Shown here in pieces: positions 1 through 10,024 of a stretch of 64,000 nucleotides of DNA (its first letter is position 1; every line of letters begins with the position of its first letter). The DNA comes from DATFRY01 sp035489015. GTDB lineage: Bacteria > Myxococcota_A > Polyangia > Haliangiales > Haliangiaceae. The translations under genes and the position numbers were made by a program. The notes beneath the pieces were generated by a model. It did not search any database and was not told the DNA's origin. It was given only the letters and a program-made list of their open reading frames with translations. The stretch is taken from the NCBI GenBank assembly GCA_035489015.1, contig DATHKR010000129.1:1-64000 (forward strand). The letters are read 5' to 3'.

Positions 1-206
1 TCCGCGGTCGGTGACGGTCGTCGATGTTCCCGTCGGCGCGCGTACAGTCGCGAATCCGATCGATGTCTCGACCGCGCGGGCCTCGCCTCGCGGTCGAGGT
101 GATCTACGCTGCCGGTACGCCACGGCCTGATCGACGCTCGATCCGCCGGCGGCGACGGATCGTGTCACGGGGCTACCGGTGCGCTCGACGCGCCAAGGAG
201 GACTCG
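1..206. other. Non-coding left edge
   Basis: No convincing gene is seen before the first lipoprotein. Reading frames here give Arg-rich translations typical of antisense or intergenic high-GC DNA. The only clear signal is a strong ribosome binding site (AAGGAGG, about 195-201) just before the ATG at 207. Confidence 0.5.
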
Positions 207-575
207 ATGATCAAGGCATTCACGCTGGTCCTGGGAATGATGACGCTCTTCGCGTGCGGGCTCGACGAGGAGCCCCCCGACGTCGGCTCGCCGTCGTCGA
301 TCGGCGACGTGGCCGAGGCCGCCGGCGACGCCGTCTTCTGCGAGGAGGCCGGCGGCACCTGCCGCAAGTCGCGCTGCCGCGATACCGAGGAGTCCGACCA
401 GGACCTCGAGTGCGGCACCGACGCCCAGTGCTGCGTCCCGGTCCAGGAGGTCGAGACGCTCGCCACCTGCTCCAGCATCGGCGGCACCTGTCGCAAGTCC
501 CGCTGCGGCGCGAACGAGCACCTGGACAGGCACTACCAGTGCGGCACCGACGCCGCCTGCTGCGCGCCCAACTGA
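207..575 (+). CDS. Lipoprotein with two tandem beta-defensin-spaced Cys domains
   Basis: A 122-aa protein. The ATG at 207 is chosen because AAGGAGG lies just upstream and it gives a lipoprotein signal (hydrophobic run ending FACG). After an acidic linker come two about 45-residue repeats, each with six cysteines spaced C-x6-C-x4-C-x11-C-x5-CC and each containing GGTCRKSRC. Animal beta-defensins are spaced C-x6-C-x4-C-x9-C-x6-CC, so the pattern is close though not identical. Function is unknown. An antimicrobial or toxin-like surface module is an inference; a disulfide-stabilised binding domain is equally possible. The gene stands alone and converges with the SDR gene. Confidence 0.75.
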   Translation: MIKAFTLVLGMMTLFACGLDEEPPDVGSPSSIGDVAEAAGDAVFCEEAGGTCRKSRCRDTEESDQDLECGTDAQCCVPVQEVETLATCSSIGGTCRKSRCGANEHLDRHYQCGTDAACCAPN

Positions 576-655
576 TCGGGGGTCACGCGAGCTCGGTGGC
601 GATCCGCCGTTTCTGCTCCTCGAGCTCTCGACCCGCTCGCCGCTCGGGCTCGCGC

Positions 656-1528
656 TCAAGCCGGGCCGTGCCCGAGCGGATCGATCTCCGCCGCCGACGC
701 CTCGTCGTGATCGGTCGAGACGCTCAGCTCGCGCCAGTTGGCGTCGCTCTGCTCGCGGGCCCGCTCGACCGCCGCCGCATACTTGACGGCGTCGCTGCCG
801 AGCAGCAATCGCAGCGGAGGCGACTCGAGCTCGGTCAGGCGCAGGATGACCTGGGCCACCTTGGCCGGATCGCCGGCGGATGTGCCGGCTGCGGAGCTGA
901 ACAGGCTCGCCATCTGCCCGACGGTCGCCTGGTAGGGCTCGCTGACCGGCGCGATCGACATCGACGAGCCCGCCCAGTCGGTGCGCATCCCTCCGGGCTC
1001 CAGGACCGTGACCTTGATGCCGAGGGGCGCGACCTCCTGGGCGAGCACCCCGGAGAACCCACCGACGGCCCACTTCGCCGCCGAGTAGGCGGACAGGCCC
1101 GGGGTGGTCACGCGTCCGCCGACCGACGAGACCTGGATGATGTGTCCGTGGCCCTGGGCGCGAAGCACGGGCAGCGCGGCCTTGGTGACGTTGACGACCC
1201 CGAACAGGTTCGTGTCGACCTGCGCCCGAAAATCCTCCAGCGTCATGTCCTCCACCGACGCCACATTGGCGTAGCCGGCGTTGTTGACCACGACGTCCAG
1301 CCGACCGAACGCGTCGACCGCCGTGCGAACGGCTGCCCGGGCGGCGGCCGGGTCGGTCACGTCGAGGCTGACCGGCCGGATCGAATCCCGGTGGCGGTCG
1401 ACCAGCCCATCGAGCTGCGCCGTCGTCCGGGCCGCCGCGACCAGGCGATGCCCGGCGGCCAGTACGGCCCGCGCGATGTGCAGACCGAGGCCGCGGCCGC
1501 TGCCTGTGACCAGAAATACCTTGGACAT
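656..1528 (-). CDS. Short-chain dehydrogenase/reductase (SDR)
   Basis: A 290-aa classical SDR, predicted cytoplasmic NAD(P)-dependent oxidoreductase of unknown substrate. It shows the Rossmann motif TGSGRGLG near residues 8-15, NNAG near residue 83 and the catalytic YSAAK further on. The start is the ATG at 1528, preceded by AAGGAGGG; upstream in-frame codons lack such a site. It is divergent from a TetR regulator, the usual arrangement in which the regulator represses the neighbouring oxidoreductase. A TTGACA hexamer on this strand (1613-1608) may be its -35, but no good -10 is visible. Confidence 0.88.
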   Translation of the reverse strand: MSKVFLVTGSGRGLGLHIARAVLAAGHRLVAAARTTAQLDGLVDRHRDSIRPVSLDVTDPAAARAAVRTAVDAFGRLDVVVNNAGYANVASVEDMTLEDFRAQVDTNLFGVVNVTKAALPVLRAQGHGHIIQVSSVGGRVTTPGLSAYSAAKWAVGGFSGVLAQEVAPLGIKVTVLEPGGMRTDWAGSSMSIAPVSEPYQATVGQMASLFSSAAGTSAGDPAKVAQVILRLTELESPPLRLLLGSDAVKYAAAVERAREQSDANWRELSVSTDHDEASAAEIDPLGHGPA

Positions 1529-1652
1529 GGAGCCCTCCTTCCGGCGCGAGCCGGTGAGGGCCCGCGCGTCTCGGCTGTTCGCTGCATGTGACACCAGAAC
1601 TGATTTTTGTCAATATGTCGCACCGGCATGGGGGCCGGGGTACGTTGACAGG

Positions 1653-2219
1653 ATGCGTCCGTATCGTCACCATGCCGCCGTGGCCCCAGCGGCGAGCCCC
1701 GGACGAGACGCCGAGCGACGTCGCGCCATCCTGGACGCCGCGCTCGCCTGCTTTCTCCAGTTCGGGTACGACAAGACGTCGCTCGACGACATCGCCGGGC
1801 GAGCCGACATCTCGCGAACCCTCATCTACCGGAAGTTCCGGAACAAGGAGCAGATCTTCGGGGCTCTGTTCCAGCAGATGTTCGAGGGCCGCTACCAGGC
1901 CGCCGAGCGCGCCGTGGCCGAGCACGGCCGACCCCGCGACAAGCTGCTCGAGCTCTACCGCATCATGCTGCTCGAGCCCTGGCAGATGATCGCCGGCGCG
2001 CCGATGGCGGCCGAGTTCTACGACACCTGCGTGCGCCTTGAACCGAAGGAAGAGGCCAAGCGGAGCCGCGTGCTGCTCAGGTGCACCCAGGCTGTCCTCG
2101 GCGACAAGGAGCTGGCCGACGTCTTCCTTCTCGCGGTGGATGGCCTGACCTCCGACCTCCCGCGGCCCGCCGCGCTCCGCCGCCGCCTCGAGCTCCTGAT
2201 CGACCGCTTCGTGGCCTGA
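1653..2219 (+). CDS. TetR/AcrR-family transcriptional regulator
   Basis: A 188-aa protein with an N-terminal TetR helix-turn-helix (about residues 22-67, with AALACFLQFGYDKTSLDDIA and ISRTLIYRKFRNKEQIF) followed by an all-helical ligand-binding region without family-specific motifs. The ATG at 1653 is the first Met before the HTH. It probably senses a small hydrophobic ligand and controls the divergent SDR gene; the 124-bp gap would hold the operator. An imperfect inverted pair, GTGACA (1589) and TGTCGCAC (1616), is the only dyad seen there. Confidence 0.85.
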   Translation: MRPYRHHAAVAPAASPGRDAERRRAILDAALACFLQFGYDKTSLDDIAGRADISRTLIYRKFRNKEQIFGALFQQMFEGRYQAAERAVAEHGRPRDKLLELYRIMLLEPWQMIAGAPMAAEFYDTCVRLEPKEEAKRSRVLLRCTQAVLGDKELADVFLLAVDGLTSDLPRPAALRRRLELLIDRFVA

Positions 2220-2267
2220 TCGATCGGCTCGAGAGCGGAACAATCATGCGCCAGGGCTCCGAGCCAG

Positions 2268-2696
2268 TCAGTCGCCGATCACCAGGCTGTCCAGGATCCC
2301 CGCGTTCGCTGGCGACGAGGGATCGGTGACGACGCGGCAGGTGCGGCTCGCCGAGTCGACGAACACGAAGCGGCGCGCCTTCCGGCGCCCACCGAGAATG
2401 CCGACGAAGTCGAACGCCGTGGCGTCACGCCCGCGGAAGGTCGTCGCCGCGGTCTCCGACAGCCGACCGCCGGGCGACTGCTCCTCGAGGAAGGTCCGCT
2501 GGCCGGCTGCGGCCGCCCGGTGATCGACCAGCCCCGGGTAGGTCAGGATCTCGACGTAGACCTCGGACTCGTCGGCCGAGCGGGCGTGCACCCGGCGCCC
2601 CCCGTCGCGCTCGCCGCGCTCGACCTCGACCGGCGCTCCGGCCGTCGTGGTGGCGGGGATCCGCACCGACCACCCGTGCCCGAGGTCCTCGATCAT
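2268..2696 (-). CDS. Small protein of unknown function
   Basis: About 142 aa, no signal peptide, no recognised motif. The C-terminal half reads like a small soluble beta-rich domain (RRFVFVDSASRTCRVVTD). The ATG at 2696 is preceded by GAGGG; a TTG three codons upstream (2705) is an alternative. The 5' end of this gene and its upstream hairpin are repeated in degenerate form at 3553-3635, next to tRNA-Gly, so the gene once lay directly beside the tRNA or was duplicated when the intervening segment arrived. The weakly similar PsbP/DUF1795 fold is a guess. Confidence 0.6.
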   Translation of the reverse strand: MIEDLGHGWSVRIPATTTAGAPVEVERGERDGGRRVHARSADESEVYVEILTYPGLVDHRAAAAGQRTFLEEQSPGGRLSETAATTFRGRDATAFDFVGILGGRRKARRFVFVDSASRTCRVVTDPSSPANAGILDSLVIGD

Positions 2697-2740
2697 GTCC
2701 CTCAAATGAAGACGGCCCCCGTGAGGGGCAGTGATTCTTT
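2656..2740. repeat. Direct repeat, left copy (flanks insert beside tRNA-Gly)
   Basis: About 85 bp covering the first codons of the 142-aa gene and a GC hairpin followed by a T-rich stretch. It matches 3553-3635 in the same orientation with about seven differences, including single-base indels. The two copies bracket 2741-3552, which holds an AT-richer gene. This looks like a duplication formed on insertion, or a tandem duplication later split. Confidence 0.75.
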
Positions 2741-2775
2741 TAGCTGTCCCGGGGCTATTCAGCCCGGCCTAAAGG
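2736..2775. other. Imperfect stem-loop at the left end of the insert
   Basis: TTTAG and CTAAA arms enclose an inner GGGGCT/AGCCC stem. It sits exactly where the sequence stops matching the right copy of the direct repeat, so it may be a terminal structure of the inserted segment or a degenerate terminator. Confidence 0.3.
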
Positions 2776-2938
2776 CAACTGATTTACCGCTGACAGTTGA
2801 CCGGAAAAGCCAAGGCTCCATAATCCATTCCGATCCGAGCCGCTCTGACCCAGCGGGTTGCTTGCGGCAGGAAATGGACGAGCTCACGTGGGTGCATAGG
2901 TGGATGTGCACGTGAATGAATGAGGGAGAAAAAAGGAA

Positions 2939-3355
2939 ATGGCGAAGGCGAAGACGGCCCGGACCGAGGGCGCTGACCTGGAAATGATGCGGGCCGAGTA
3001 TGAACGGTTGAAGGCCGCGATTGCGGAGCAAGAGCAAGAGCAACGCGAGCAGCTGGCCCAGGAGGCGAAGGCGCTTGGATTGGTGGTCATCACCGAGGCG
3101 GAATTCAAGGCGCTGAAGTCCGGCCGCAAGGGCAAGGCGCCAAAGGCCAACGGCGCGTCCAGGACCAAGGCGAACGGCGAGGCAGCCACCGATGAAGAAA
3201 TCCTCGCCTACTTCAAGAAGAACCCCGGCGCCAGCGTGGGCAGCGCCAAGAAATCCCTGGGTGGCCGTACCGTGGCCACCAAGCCGCTGGTGGACGCTGG
3301 CCTCCTGAAAAAGACCGGCGGTCACGGAACCGGCGTGACCTTCAAAGCGGTCTAG
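2939..3355 (+). CDS. Small coiled-coil, Lys-rich probable DNA-binding protein
   Basis: 138 aa, start ATG at 2939 behind an A-rich ribosome binding site. Residues about 12-50 form a strongly charged coiled coil (EYERLKAAIAEQEQEQREQL), then a Lys/Ala/Gly-rich linker, then a compact C-terminal domain (DEEILAYFKKNPGASV and AKKSLGG) that resembles a small winged helix. The plan, an oligomerising coiled coil plus basic linker plus small DNA-binding domain, recalls nucleoid proteins of the H-NS or H1 kind, but no family is recognised. Its codon use and upstream DNA are less GC-rich than the neighbours and it lies inside the repeat-bounded insert, both signs of transfer. Confidence 0.65.
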   Translation: MAKAKTARTEGADLEMMRAEYERLKAAIAEQEQEQREQLAQEAKALGLVVITEAEFKALKSGRKGKAPKANGASRTKANGEAATDEEILAYFKKNPGASVGSAKKSLGGRTVATKPLVDAGLLKKTGGHGTGVTFKAV

Positions 3356-3552
3356 TCCAGGTCTAGTCCGCGAGCACAGATCGGATCGTGAACGTCGATC
3401 TGGTCTGGTTTGCCATTCTGAAGGTGTTGGAGTGCGTAAACCCGCTGACCCCGTGACCAGGTGATTGATTCCGGTCTTTAGCGCCGTGCCATACCCCCGG
3501 CCTCCGCCGCCATCCATAGCGGGGGCCGCGGCTCGGGCCGTCGGTGGTGGCC

Positions 3553-3594
3553 GGGATCCGCACCGATCACCCGTGCCCGAGGTCCTCGATCGTG
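3553..3594 (-). pseudogene. Decayed 5' fragment of the 142-aa gene
   Basis: Matches the first codons of the gene ending at 2268. The start ATG has become ACG and the codon after the HG pair has become TGA, and homology fades near 3528, so it cannot be expressed as a protein. It marks the right copy of the direct repeat. Confidence 0.65.
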
Positions 3595-3608
3595 TCCCTC
3601 AAACGAGG

Positions 3609-3635
3609 ACGGCCCCGTGAGGGGCCGTGATTTTT
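3609..3635 (+). terminator. Rho-independent terminator
   Basis: Perfect 8-bp stem ACGGCCCC/GGGGCCGT with a GTGA loop, followed on the plus strand by GATTTTT. It would end transcripts reading rightward from the coiled-coil gene before they enter the antisense of tRNA-Gly. Confidence 0.75.
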
Positions 3636-3637
3636 GA

Positions 3638-3710
<73 letters not shown>

Positions 3711-3813
3711 GTGGTGAGACGGCTGGAGAAGATAGAGGAACCTCCTGGGAAGTCAAGGGGGGCGGGCGCTCACATCCTGCGGCGGGTTCGCGCCGCGCGG
3801 CCGAAACGAAAGT

Positions 3814-3845
3814 GGCCCCCCGGGGGAGGGAGCTCCCGGAGGGCC
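3814..3845 (-). terminator. Hairpin downstream of the EF-hand gene
   Basis: An 11-bp GC stem with one G-T pair and a 10-nt loop, 43 bp after the EF-hand stop. The downstream tract on the minus strand (ACTTTCGTTT) is only modestly T-rich, so termination strength is uncertain. Confidence 0.5.
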
Positions 3846-3888
3846 TGCCGATTTCTCGGCCGTCGTTCTGTTGCTTGCTGCTCGCTCG

Positions 3889-4704
3889 CTACGGGCGGAC
3901 GCCGCGGCGGAAGGTCTGGATGAGGTGGGTCTCGACCTCGTTCCAGGAGACGCGGCCGTTGTGGTTGCGGTCGAGGATCTCGAACCGCGCGGTGATCAAG
4001 TTGCTCGGGGTCGGGTCGGGGCGGCGGAACGGGGCCCAGTAGATGGAGCTCCAGCCGTAGGGGGCGGCGCGGCCGTCGAGGTAGCGGCGGTTGCCGTATC
4101 CGCCCCAGCCGCCGCCGTAGCCTCCGGTGAGGCGCGCTTCGCGGCGGGTCACGTTGTTGTCCCGGTTGCGGTCGAGCTCGAGGAAGGAGCGGCGGCCCCG
4201 GATCAGGCGGGACATGGCGGCTCGCTCGCCGCCGGTGAGGCGGCCGTCGCCGTTGCGGTCGAACAGGTAGGCGATGCGGGCGAGGCGGAGCTTGTCGGCC
4301 CGGGTGAAGTCGCCGCCGAGCTTGCCCATGTCGAACATGTGGGTCCAGTACGCGGTTCGCTCGGTCGGGCCGAGGATGCCGTCGCGGTCGCTGTCGTAGT
4401 GGCGGTAGTCGATCTCGACGTGCTCGAGGACGCCGTCGTCGTCGGCGTCGTAGTCGGGCTCGGTCACGTCGTCGTTCCAGTGGCCGTCGTCGGCGTAGCG
4501 GCCGTCGTCGGCGTACGGGCCGTAGCTGTCGTCGGCGCCGTCGGTGCCGGTGCCGTAGATGTTGGCCGGGACCGGGGCCGGCAGGGTCTGCGGCTGGGGC
4601 TGCGGGTCGGTCGGGTGCGCGGCGGCGAACGAGATCGCGCCGAGCGAGGTGATGCCGAAGGCCGCGATGGCGGCCAGGCGCGGGTTTGTCAGCGTGGGGG
4701 TCAT
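3889..4704 (-). CDS. Secreted EF-hand calcium-binding protein
   Basis: 271 aa, start ATG at 4704 behind AAAGGAG. An N-terminal signal peptide (AAIAAFGITSLGAISFAAA) directs export, followed by a Pro/Gln segment and an Asp-rich region. At least five EF-hand-like loops are visible: DYDADDDGVLEHVE, HYDSDRDGILGPTE, LFDRNGDGRLTGGE, ELDRNRDNNVTRRE and ILDRNHNGRVSWNE. These match the DxDxDG pattern of bacterial EF-hands, so calcium binding is likely. A Gly/Tyr-rich stretch separates loops four and five. The physiological role is unknown. It is transcribed alone. Confidence 0.85.
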   Translation of the reverse strand: MTPTLTNPRLAAIAAFGITSLGAISFAAAHPTDPQPQPQTLPAPVPANIYGTGTDGADDSYGPYADDGRYADDGHWNDDVTEPDYDADDDGVLEHVEIDYRHYDSDRDGILGPTERTAYWTHMFDMGKLGGDFTRADKLRLARIAYLFDRNGDGRLTGGERAAMSRLIRGRRSFLELDRNRDNNVTRREARLTGGYGGGWGGYGNRRYLDGRAAPYGWSSIYWAPFRRPDPTPSNLITARFEILDRNHNGRVSWNEVETHLIQTFRRGVRP

Positions 4705-4918
4705 GGGGCTCCTTTCTCGCGGACTCTGTCCGTCCGCGCACTCGCGCGGCTGGGTCGTTCCGCAACCCGGATGTCCGCTGTTCGGCGGCTTCTCTCCGGG
4801 TCGGCCGGCCCGTCGGGGCCAGCTCGACTGCTCATGGGTTTGAAGACGATGGCCCCGGCCGGAACATTCAAGCAGGGCCCCGTGGGGTGTTTGATCCCCC
4901 CCAGCCTGAGGTGATAGT

Positions 4919-5272
4919 TTGAGCGCCATGCACCTGCTCCGCACGTTCTCGGTCGCGGCGTTCGCGGCGATGTCGCTCGGTCTGCTCGGCTGCGGCGGCA
5001 GCGACGGGACGTACTACATCCCGGCCGACAACGAGATCCGGCCGTTCACCGCCGACACCGAAGGGCTGTCGGATGACGCCGACTCGGAGGAGCTGGAGGA
5101 CGAGGGCGGCGAGGCGGCGGAGGGCAGCGCAGGTGCGGAGAGCGCGCCGGCCCCGGCCCCGGCGGCTGCGCCGACCAAGGGCGCCGACAAGCCGGCCAAG
5201 GGCGGCAAGGGTGGCAAGCCGGAGAAGCCGGCCGGCGCCGCCAAGTCAGGGTCTGGCGCTGGATCCCCGTGA
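4919..5272 (+). CDS. Small lipoprotein with acidic and Lys/Ala/Gly-rich tail
   Basis: 117 aa from TTG at 4919, which is chosen because GAGGTGA sits at the right distance; an ATG at 4928 gives 114 aa. Signal peptide with lipobox LLGC. After the lipidated Cys the chain is acidic (EELEDEGGEAAEG), then Pro/Ala, then Lys/Gly (KGGKGGKPEKPAG), so it is probably disordered and charge-segregated. No known family. It lies 49 bp before glmS on the same strand and may be co-transcribed. Confidence 0.65.
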   Translation: MSAMHLLRTFSVAAFAAMSLGLLGCGGSDGTYYIPADNEIRPFTADTEGLSDDADSEELEDEGGEAAEGSAGAESAPAPAPAAAPTKGADKPAKGGKGGKPEKPAGAAKSGSGAGSP

Positions 5273-5321
5273 CGTCGTGAGCGCGTCTGCGCGCGTCTGC
5301 GGGGGGGAGGACGTGTAGATC

Positions 5322-7142
<1,821 letters not shown>

Positions 7143-7182
7143 GCGCATGAGCCAGACGACACCCGAGACGGGATACGAACCC

Positions 7183-7983
7183 ATGATCCGACGATTCGCC
7201 GGTACCCTCCTGATTCCCCTGGCCGCCGGGCTGGCGGTCGGCCTGGCGCCGGCCTGCGGCGGGACGCCGAAACCCGACTCCGAGTCGCCGGGCGAGAGCG
7301 AGGGCGGCCAGAGCGCCGGCACCGACGACGACGACGGTGGCGGCGACCAGACCGCCGAGGACGGCGGCGATCAGCCCGCCGAGGACGGCGGCGAGGGCGA
7401 GACCGCCGAGGGAGCCGAAGGGGAGGGCACCGAGGGGACGACCGAGCAGGGGCCGCCGCCGGCGGTCACCTTCGTCCTCAAGAACAGCGACGCCACCGAG
7501 CTTGCCTTCAACATGGATCTCGGCTGGCAGCCGAACCTGTTCGCCTACACCGGCAAGCCGCCCCGGGCGGTATCGATCCTCATGTTCGCCAAGTTCTGCA
7601 CCGCCTCGTGCGACGTCGCGCAGGAGGAGCGCTGCCCGATCTGCGAGCAGCCCGAGAAGGCCAAGGACATCCTGGCCGCGCAGAAGATGGAGAAGGTCGC
7701 GCCCGGCGAGGAGCTCGAAGTGCCGTGGGACGGGCAGATGTTCGTGTACGAGAAGACGCGCGGCAAGCGCAAGGCGCGCTGCGAGTGCCACCGCCCCGAG
7801 CCGGCTCCGGCCGGCACGTACACGGTCAAGGCGTGCGGTCTTCGCCTGACCACGACCGCCGAGGAGCGCTCGAAGCTGCAGTGCGTCGAGGCGGAGATGA
7901 CGCTGCCGTCCGACGAGCCGCAGCGGGTCGAGCTCGACTTCGGCAAGCCCCAGGTCCCGGGCAAGAAGAAGAAGCATCGGTGA
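7183..7983 (+). CDS. Lipoprotein of unknown function
   Basis: 266 aa. The ATG at 7183 gives a clean lipoprotein signal ending APAC; an ATG at 7147 would add residues before it. A long Asp/Glu/Gly tether follows the Cys, then a globular region with several Cys pairs (KFCTASCDVAQEERCPICEQ; ARCECHRPE) and a C-terminal basic tail KKKKHR. The Cys pattern suggests a disulfide-bonded or metal-binding periplasmic domain. It overlaps moaC by four bases, so the two are translationally coupled despite no obvious functional link. Confidence 0.7.
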   Translation: MIRRFAGTLLIPLAAGLAVGLAPACGGTPKPDSESPGESEGGQSAGTDDDDGGGDQTAEDGGDQPAEDGGEGETAEGAEGEGTEGTTEQGPPPAVTFVLKNSDATELAFNMDLGWQPNLFAYTGKPPRAVSILMFAKFCTASCDVAQEERCPICEQPEKAKDILAAQKMEKVAPGEELEVPWDGQMFVYEKTRGKRKARCECHRPEPAPAGTYTVKACGLRLTTTAEERSKLQCVEAEMTLPSDEPQRVELDFGKPQVPGKKKKHR

Positions 7984-8474
7984 GCCGGGCCTCGCCGCGG
8001 CTCAGTCACTTCGACCCCGCCGGCAAGGCGCGCATGGTCGACGTCGGGCCCAAGCCGGAGACGGCGCGGGCCGCCGCGGCCAGCGGGTTCGTGGCGATGA
8101 GCGCGGCGACCGCCCGGCTCATCGCGGCCGGCCGGGTCGAAAAGGGGGACGTGCTCGGCATCGCGCGCACGGCCGGGCTCATGGCGCTGAAGCGCACCGC
8201 CGAGCTCATCCCGCTCTGTCATCCGGTGCGGGTCTCGGCGGCGGATCTCTCGCTCGAGGTCGCCACGACCGGGCGCCCGGGCGTGCGCATCCGCGCCGAG
8301 GTGCGGGGGACCGACCGCACCGGGTTCGAGATGGAGGCGCTGGTCGCGGTCACGACCGCGGCCCTGACCGTCTACGACATGTGCAAGTCGGTGGAGCGCG
8401 GCATGCGAATCGCCGACGTCCGGCTCGACCACAAGAGCGGCGGCAAGAGCGGCACCTGGCAGCGCTCGCGCTGA
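7980..8474 (+). CDS. moaC: Cyclic pyranopterin monophosphate synthase MoaC
   Basis: 164 aa from GTG at 7980, inside a GTGA overlap with the preceding stop. MoaC turns 3',8-cyclo-7,8-dihydro-GTP into cPMP in molybdenum cofactor synthesis. Family motifs are present: LSHFDPAGKARMVDVG at the N-terminus, LIPLCHPV, and VYDMCKSVERGM with the active-site Asp-Met-Cys-Lys. Length matches the family. No other moa genes are in the window. Confidence 0.95.
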   Translation: MSRASPRLSHFDPAGKARMVDVGPKPETARAAAASGFVAMSAATARLIAAGRVEKGDVLGIARTAGLMALKRTAELIPLCHPVRVSAADLSLEVATTGRPGVRIRAEVRGTDRTGFEMEALVAVTTAALTVYDMCKSVERGMRIADVRLDHKSGGKSGTWQRSR

Positions 8475-8548
8475 ACGCCGGCGTCGCCCACCGTCGGGGG
8501 CGGACCCGACTTTCGCAAGCGCTGACCATTCGCTAAGCTTGCCCTGAC

Positions 8549-9502
8549 ATGCAGCCGAACGAGCTCCCGGTCGAGAAGTCGCAGATCCTCATCATCGGCT
8601 CGGGTCCAGCCGGGCTCACCGCGGCGCTGTACGCAGCCCGCGCCGAGCTCCAGCCGATCGTCGTGGAGGGCGCCCAGGCCGGCGGCCAGCTCACCATCAC
8701 GACCGACGTCGAGAACTACCCGGGCTTCCCCGAGGGGATCATGGGGCCGGACCTCATGGTCAAGTTCCGCGAGCAGGCCACCCGGTTCGGCGCGCGCATG
8801 TTCCAGGACGACGTGGTCGAGCTCGACCTCTCGCGCCGCCCGTTCACCGCCCGCACCGACACCCACAAGTTCGAGGGCCAGGCCGTCATCCTGGCGATGG
8901 GCGCGCGCGCCAAGCTGCTCGGCATCCCCAGCGAGACCGAGCTCATGGGCTTCGGCGTGTCGGCCTGCGCCACCTGCGACGGCTTCTTCGCCAAGGGCCA
9001 CGAGATCGCGGTGGTCGGCGGCGGCGACACCGCCATGGAGGAGGCCAACTTCCTGACCCGTTTCGCCAGCAAGGTGACGCTCATCCACCGCCGCGAGGAG
9101 TTCCGCGCGTCGAAGATCATGCTGCAGCGCGCGAGAGAGAACCCCAAGATCGCCTGGGAGACCAACAAGCACGTGCTCGAGGTGATCGGCAAGAAGGGCA
9201 AGGAGGGGATGAGCGGCATGGTCCTGGAGGACACCCGCACCGGCAAGCGCAGCGACCTGAAGGTGAAGATGCTGTTCGTGGCGATCGGTCACGAGCCGAA
9301 CACCGAGCTGGTCCGCGGCGCGGTCGACGTGGACGAGGTCGGCTACATCAAGCTGGCCCAGCCGGGGACCAGCCGGACCAACATCCCGGGCGTGTTCGCG
9401 GCCGGCGACATCGCCGATCGCACCTACCGCCAGGCGGTCACCGCCGCCGGCACCGGCTGCATGGCCGCCATCGACGCCGAGCGCTGGCTCGCGCACCAGT
9501 AG
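8549..9502 (+). CDS. trxB: Thioredoxin reductase
   Basis: 317 aa, FAD/NADPH-dependent low-molecular-weight type. FAD-binding GSGPAG near residue 16, redox-active CATC near residues 138-141, NADPH-binding GGGDTAMEEA after it, and the C-terminal FAD motif GVFAAGDIAD. It reduces thioredoxin in the cytoplasm. The next gene, a cNMP-binding protein, starts 10 bp downstream and is probably co-transcribed. A possible -10 TAAGCT lies about 15 nt before the ATG. Confidence 0.97.
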   Translation: MQPNELPVEKSQILIIGSGPAGLTAALYAARAELQPIVVEGAQAGGQLTITTDVENYPGFPEGIMGPDLMVKFREQATRFGARMFQDDVVELDLSRRPFTARTDTHKFEGQAVILAMGARAKLLGIPSETELMGFGVSACATCDGFFAKGHEIAVVGGGDTAMEEANFLTRFASKVTLIHRREEFRASKIMLQRARENPKIAWETNKHVLEVIGKKGKEGMSGMVLEDTRTGKRSDLKVKMLFVAIGHEPNTELVRGAVDVDEVGYIKLAQPGTSRTNIPGVFAAGDIADRTYRQAVTAAGTGCMAAIDAERWLAHQ

Positions 9503-9512
9503 CGAGCTGGAT

Positions 9513-10019
9513 ATGGCCGGGTCCGAGGGCGGAGGCGGGGGCGGGGTCGCGGCGAGCCGGAGGGCGCTCGAGGTCATCGGTCAGCTCGATCTGTTCCGCG
9601 GGCTCGCGCCGTCGCACCTGAAGCGCCTGGTCGAGATCGGCCTCGAGGAGGCCTTCCCGCGCGGCGCCAAGATCTTCGAGGAGGGGGCGATCGGCGACCG
9701 CTTCTACCTCATCCTCGACGGAGCGGTGCGGATCAGCCGGTTCGTGGCCGGGCTGGGCGAGGAGGCGCTGGCGGTCCTGCGCCCGGGCGGCTACTTCGGC
9801 GAGATGTCGCTCATCGACGACGAGGCGCGCTCGGCCACCGCGATCGCGCACGAGACCTGCCGCCTGTTCGTCATCAAGCGGACCGACCTCGAGGATCTCC
9901 TGTTCGTCGACCGCGACCTGGCCTACGAGTTTCTGTGGAAGCTGGTCCGCACGCTGTCGCGCCGGCTGCGCGCGACCAACGACAAGATGACGTTCCTGGC
10001 CTCGACCAACAAGTTCTGA
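9513..10019 (+). CDS. Cyclic-nucleotide-binding (Crp-like sensor) domain protein
   Basis: 168 aa, essentially one cNMP-binding beta-roll: LFRGLAPSHLKRLVEIG start, GDRFYLILDGAVRIS, and the phosphate-binding cassette GEMSLIDDEARSATAIA with the Glu and Arg that contact the cyclic phosphate. There is no C-terminal helix-turn-helix, so it is not a transcription factor on its own but a stand-alone sensor or adaptor. It follows trxB by 10 bp. Confidence 0.85.
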   Translation: MAGSEGGGGGGVAASRRALEVIGQLDLFRGLAPSHLKRLVEIGLEEAFPRGAKIFEEGAIGDRFYLILDGAVRISRFVAGLGEEALAVLRPGGYFGEMSLIDDEARSATAIAHETCRLFVIKRTDLEDLLFVDRDLAYEFLWKLVRTLSRRLRATNDKMTFLASTNKF

Positions 10020-10024
10020 GCGCC

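Larger units (their letters stand above)
3553..3635. repeat. Direct repeat, right copy
   Basis: Partner of 2656-2740. It ends three bases before the 3' end of the tRNA-Gly gene, so the duplicated segment abuts the tRNA, a common integration target. Confidence 0.75.

Noticed and set aside
165..2243. Long open frame of about 690 codons on the minus strand across several genes
   Set aside because: It is antisense to the TetR and lipoprotein genes and antiparallel to convincing motifs; long spurious frames are normal in high-GC DNA.
2741..3552. Insertion sequence
   Set aside because: No transposase and no short terminal inverted repeats; flanking repeats are long and divergent.
3609..3635. Terminator for tRNA-Gly on the minus strand
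   Set aside because: The T-tract lies on the plus-strand side only, so it serves rightward transcripts better.
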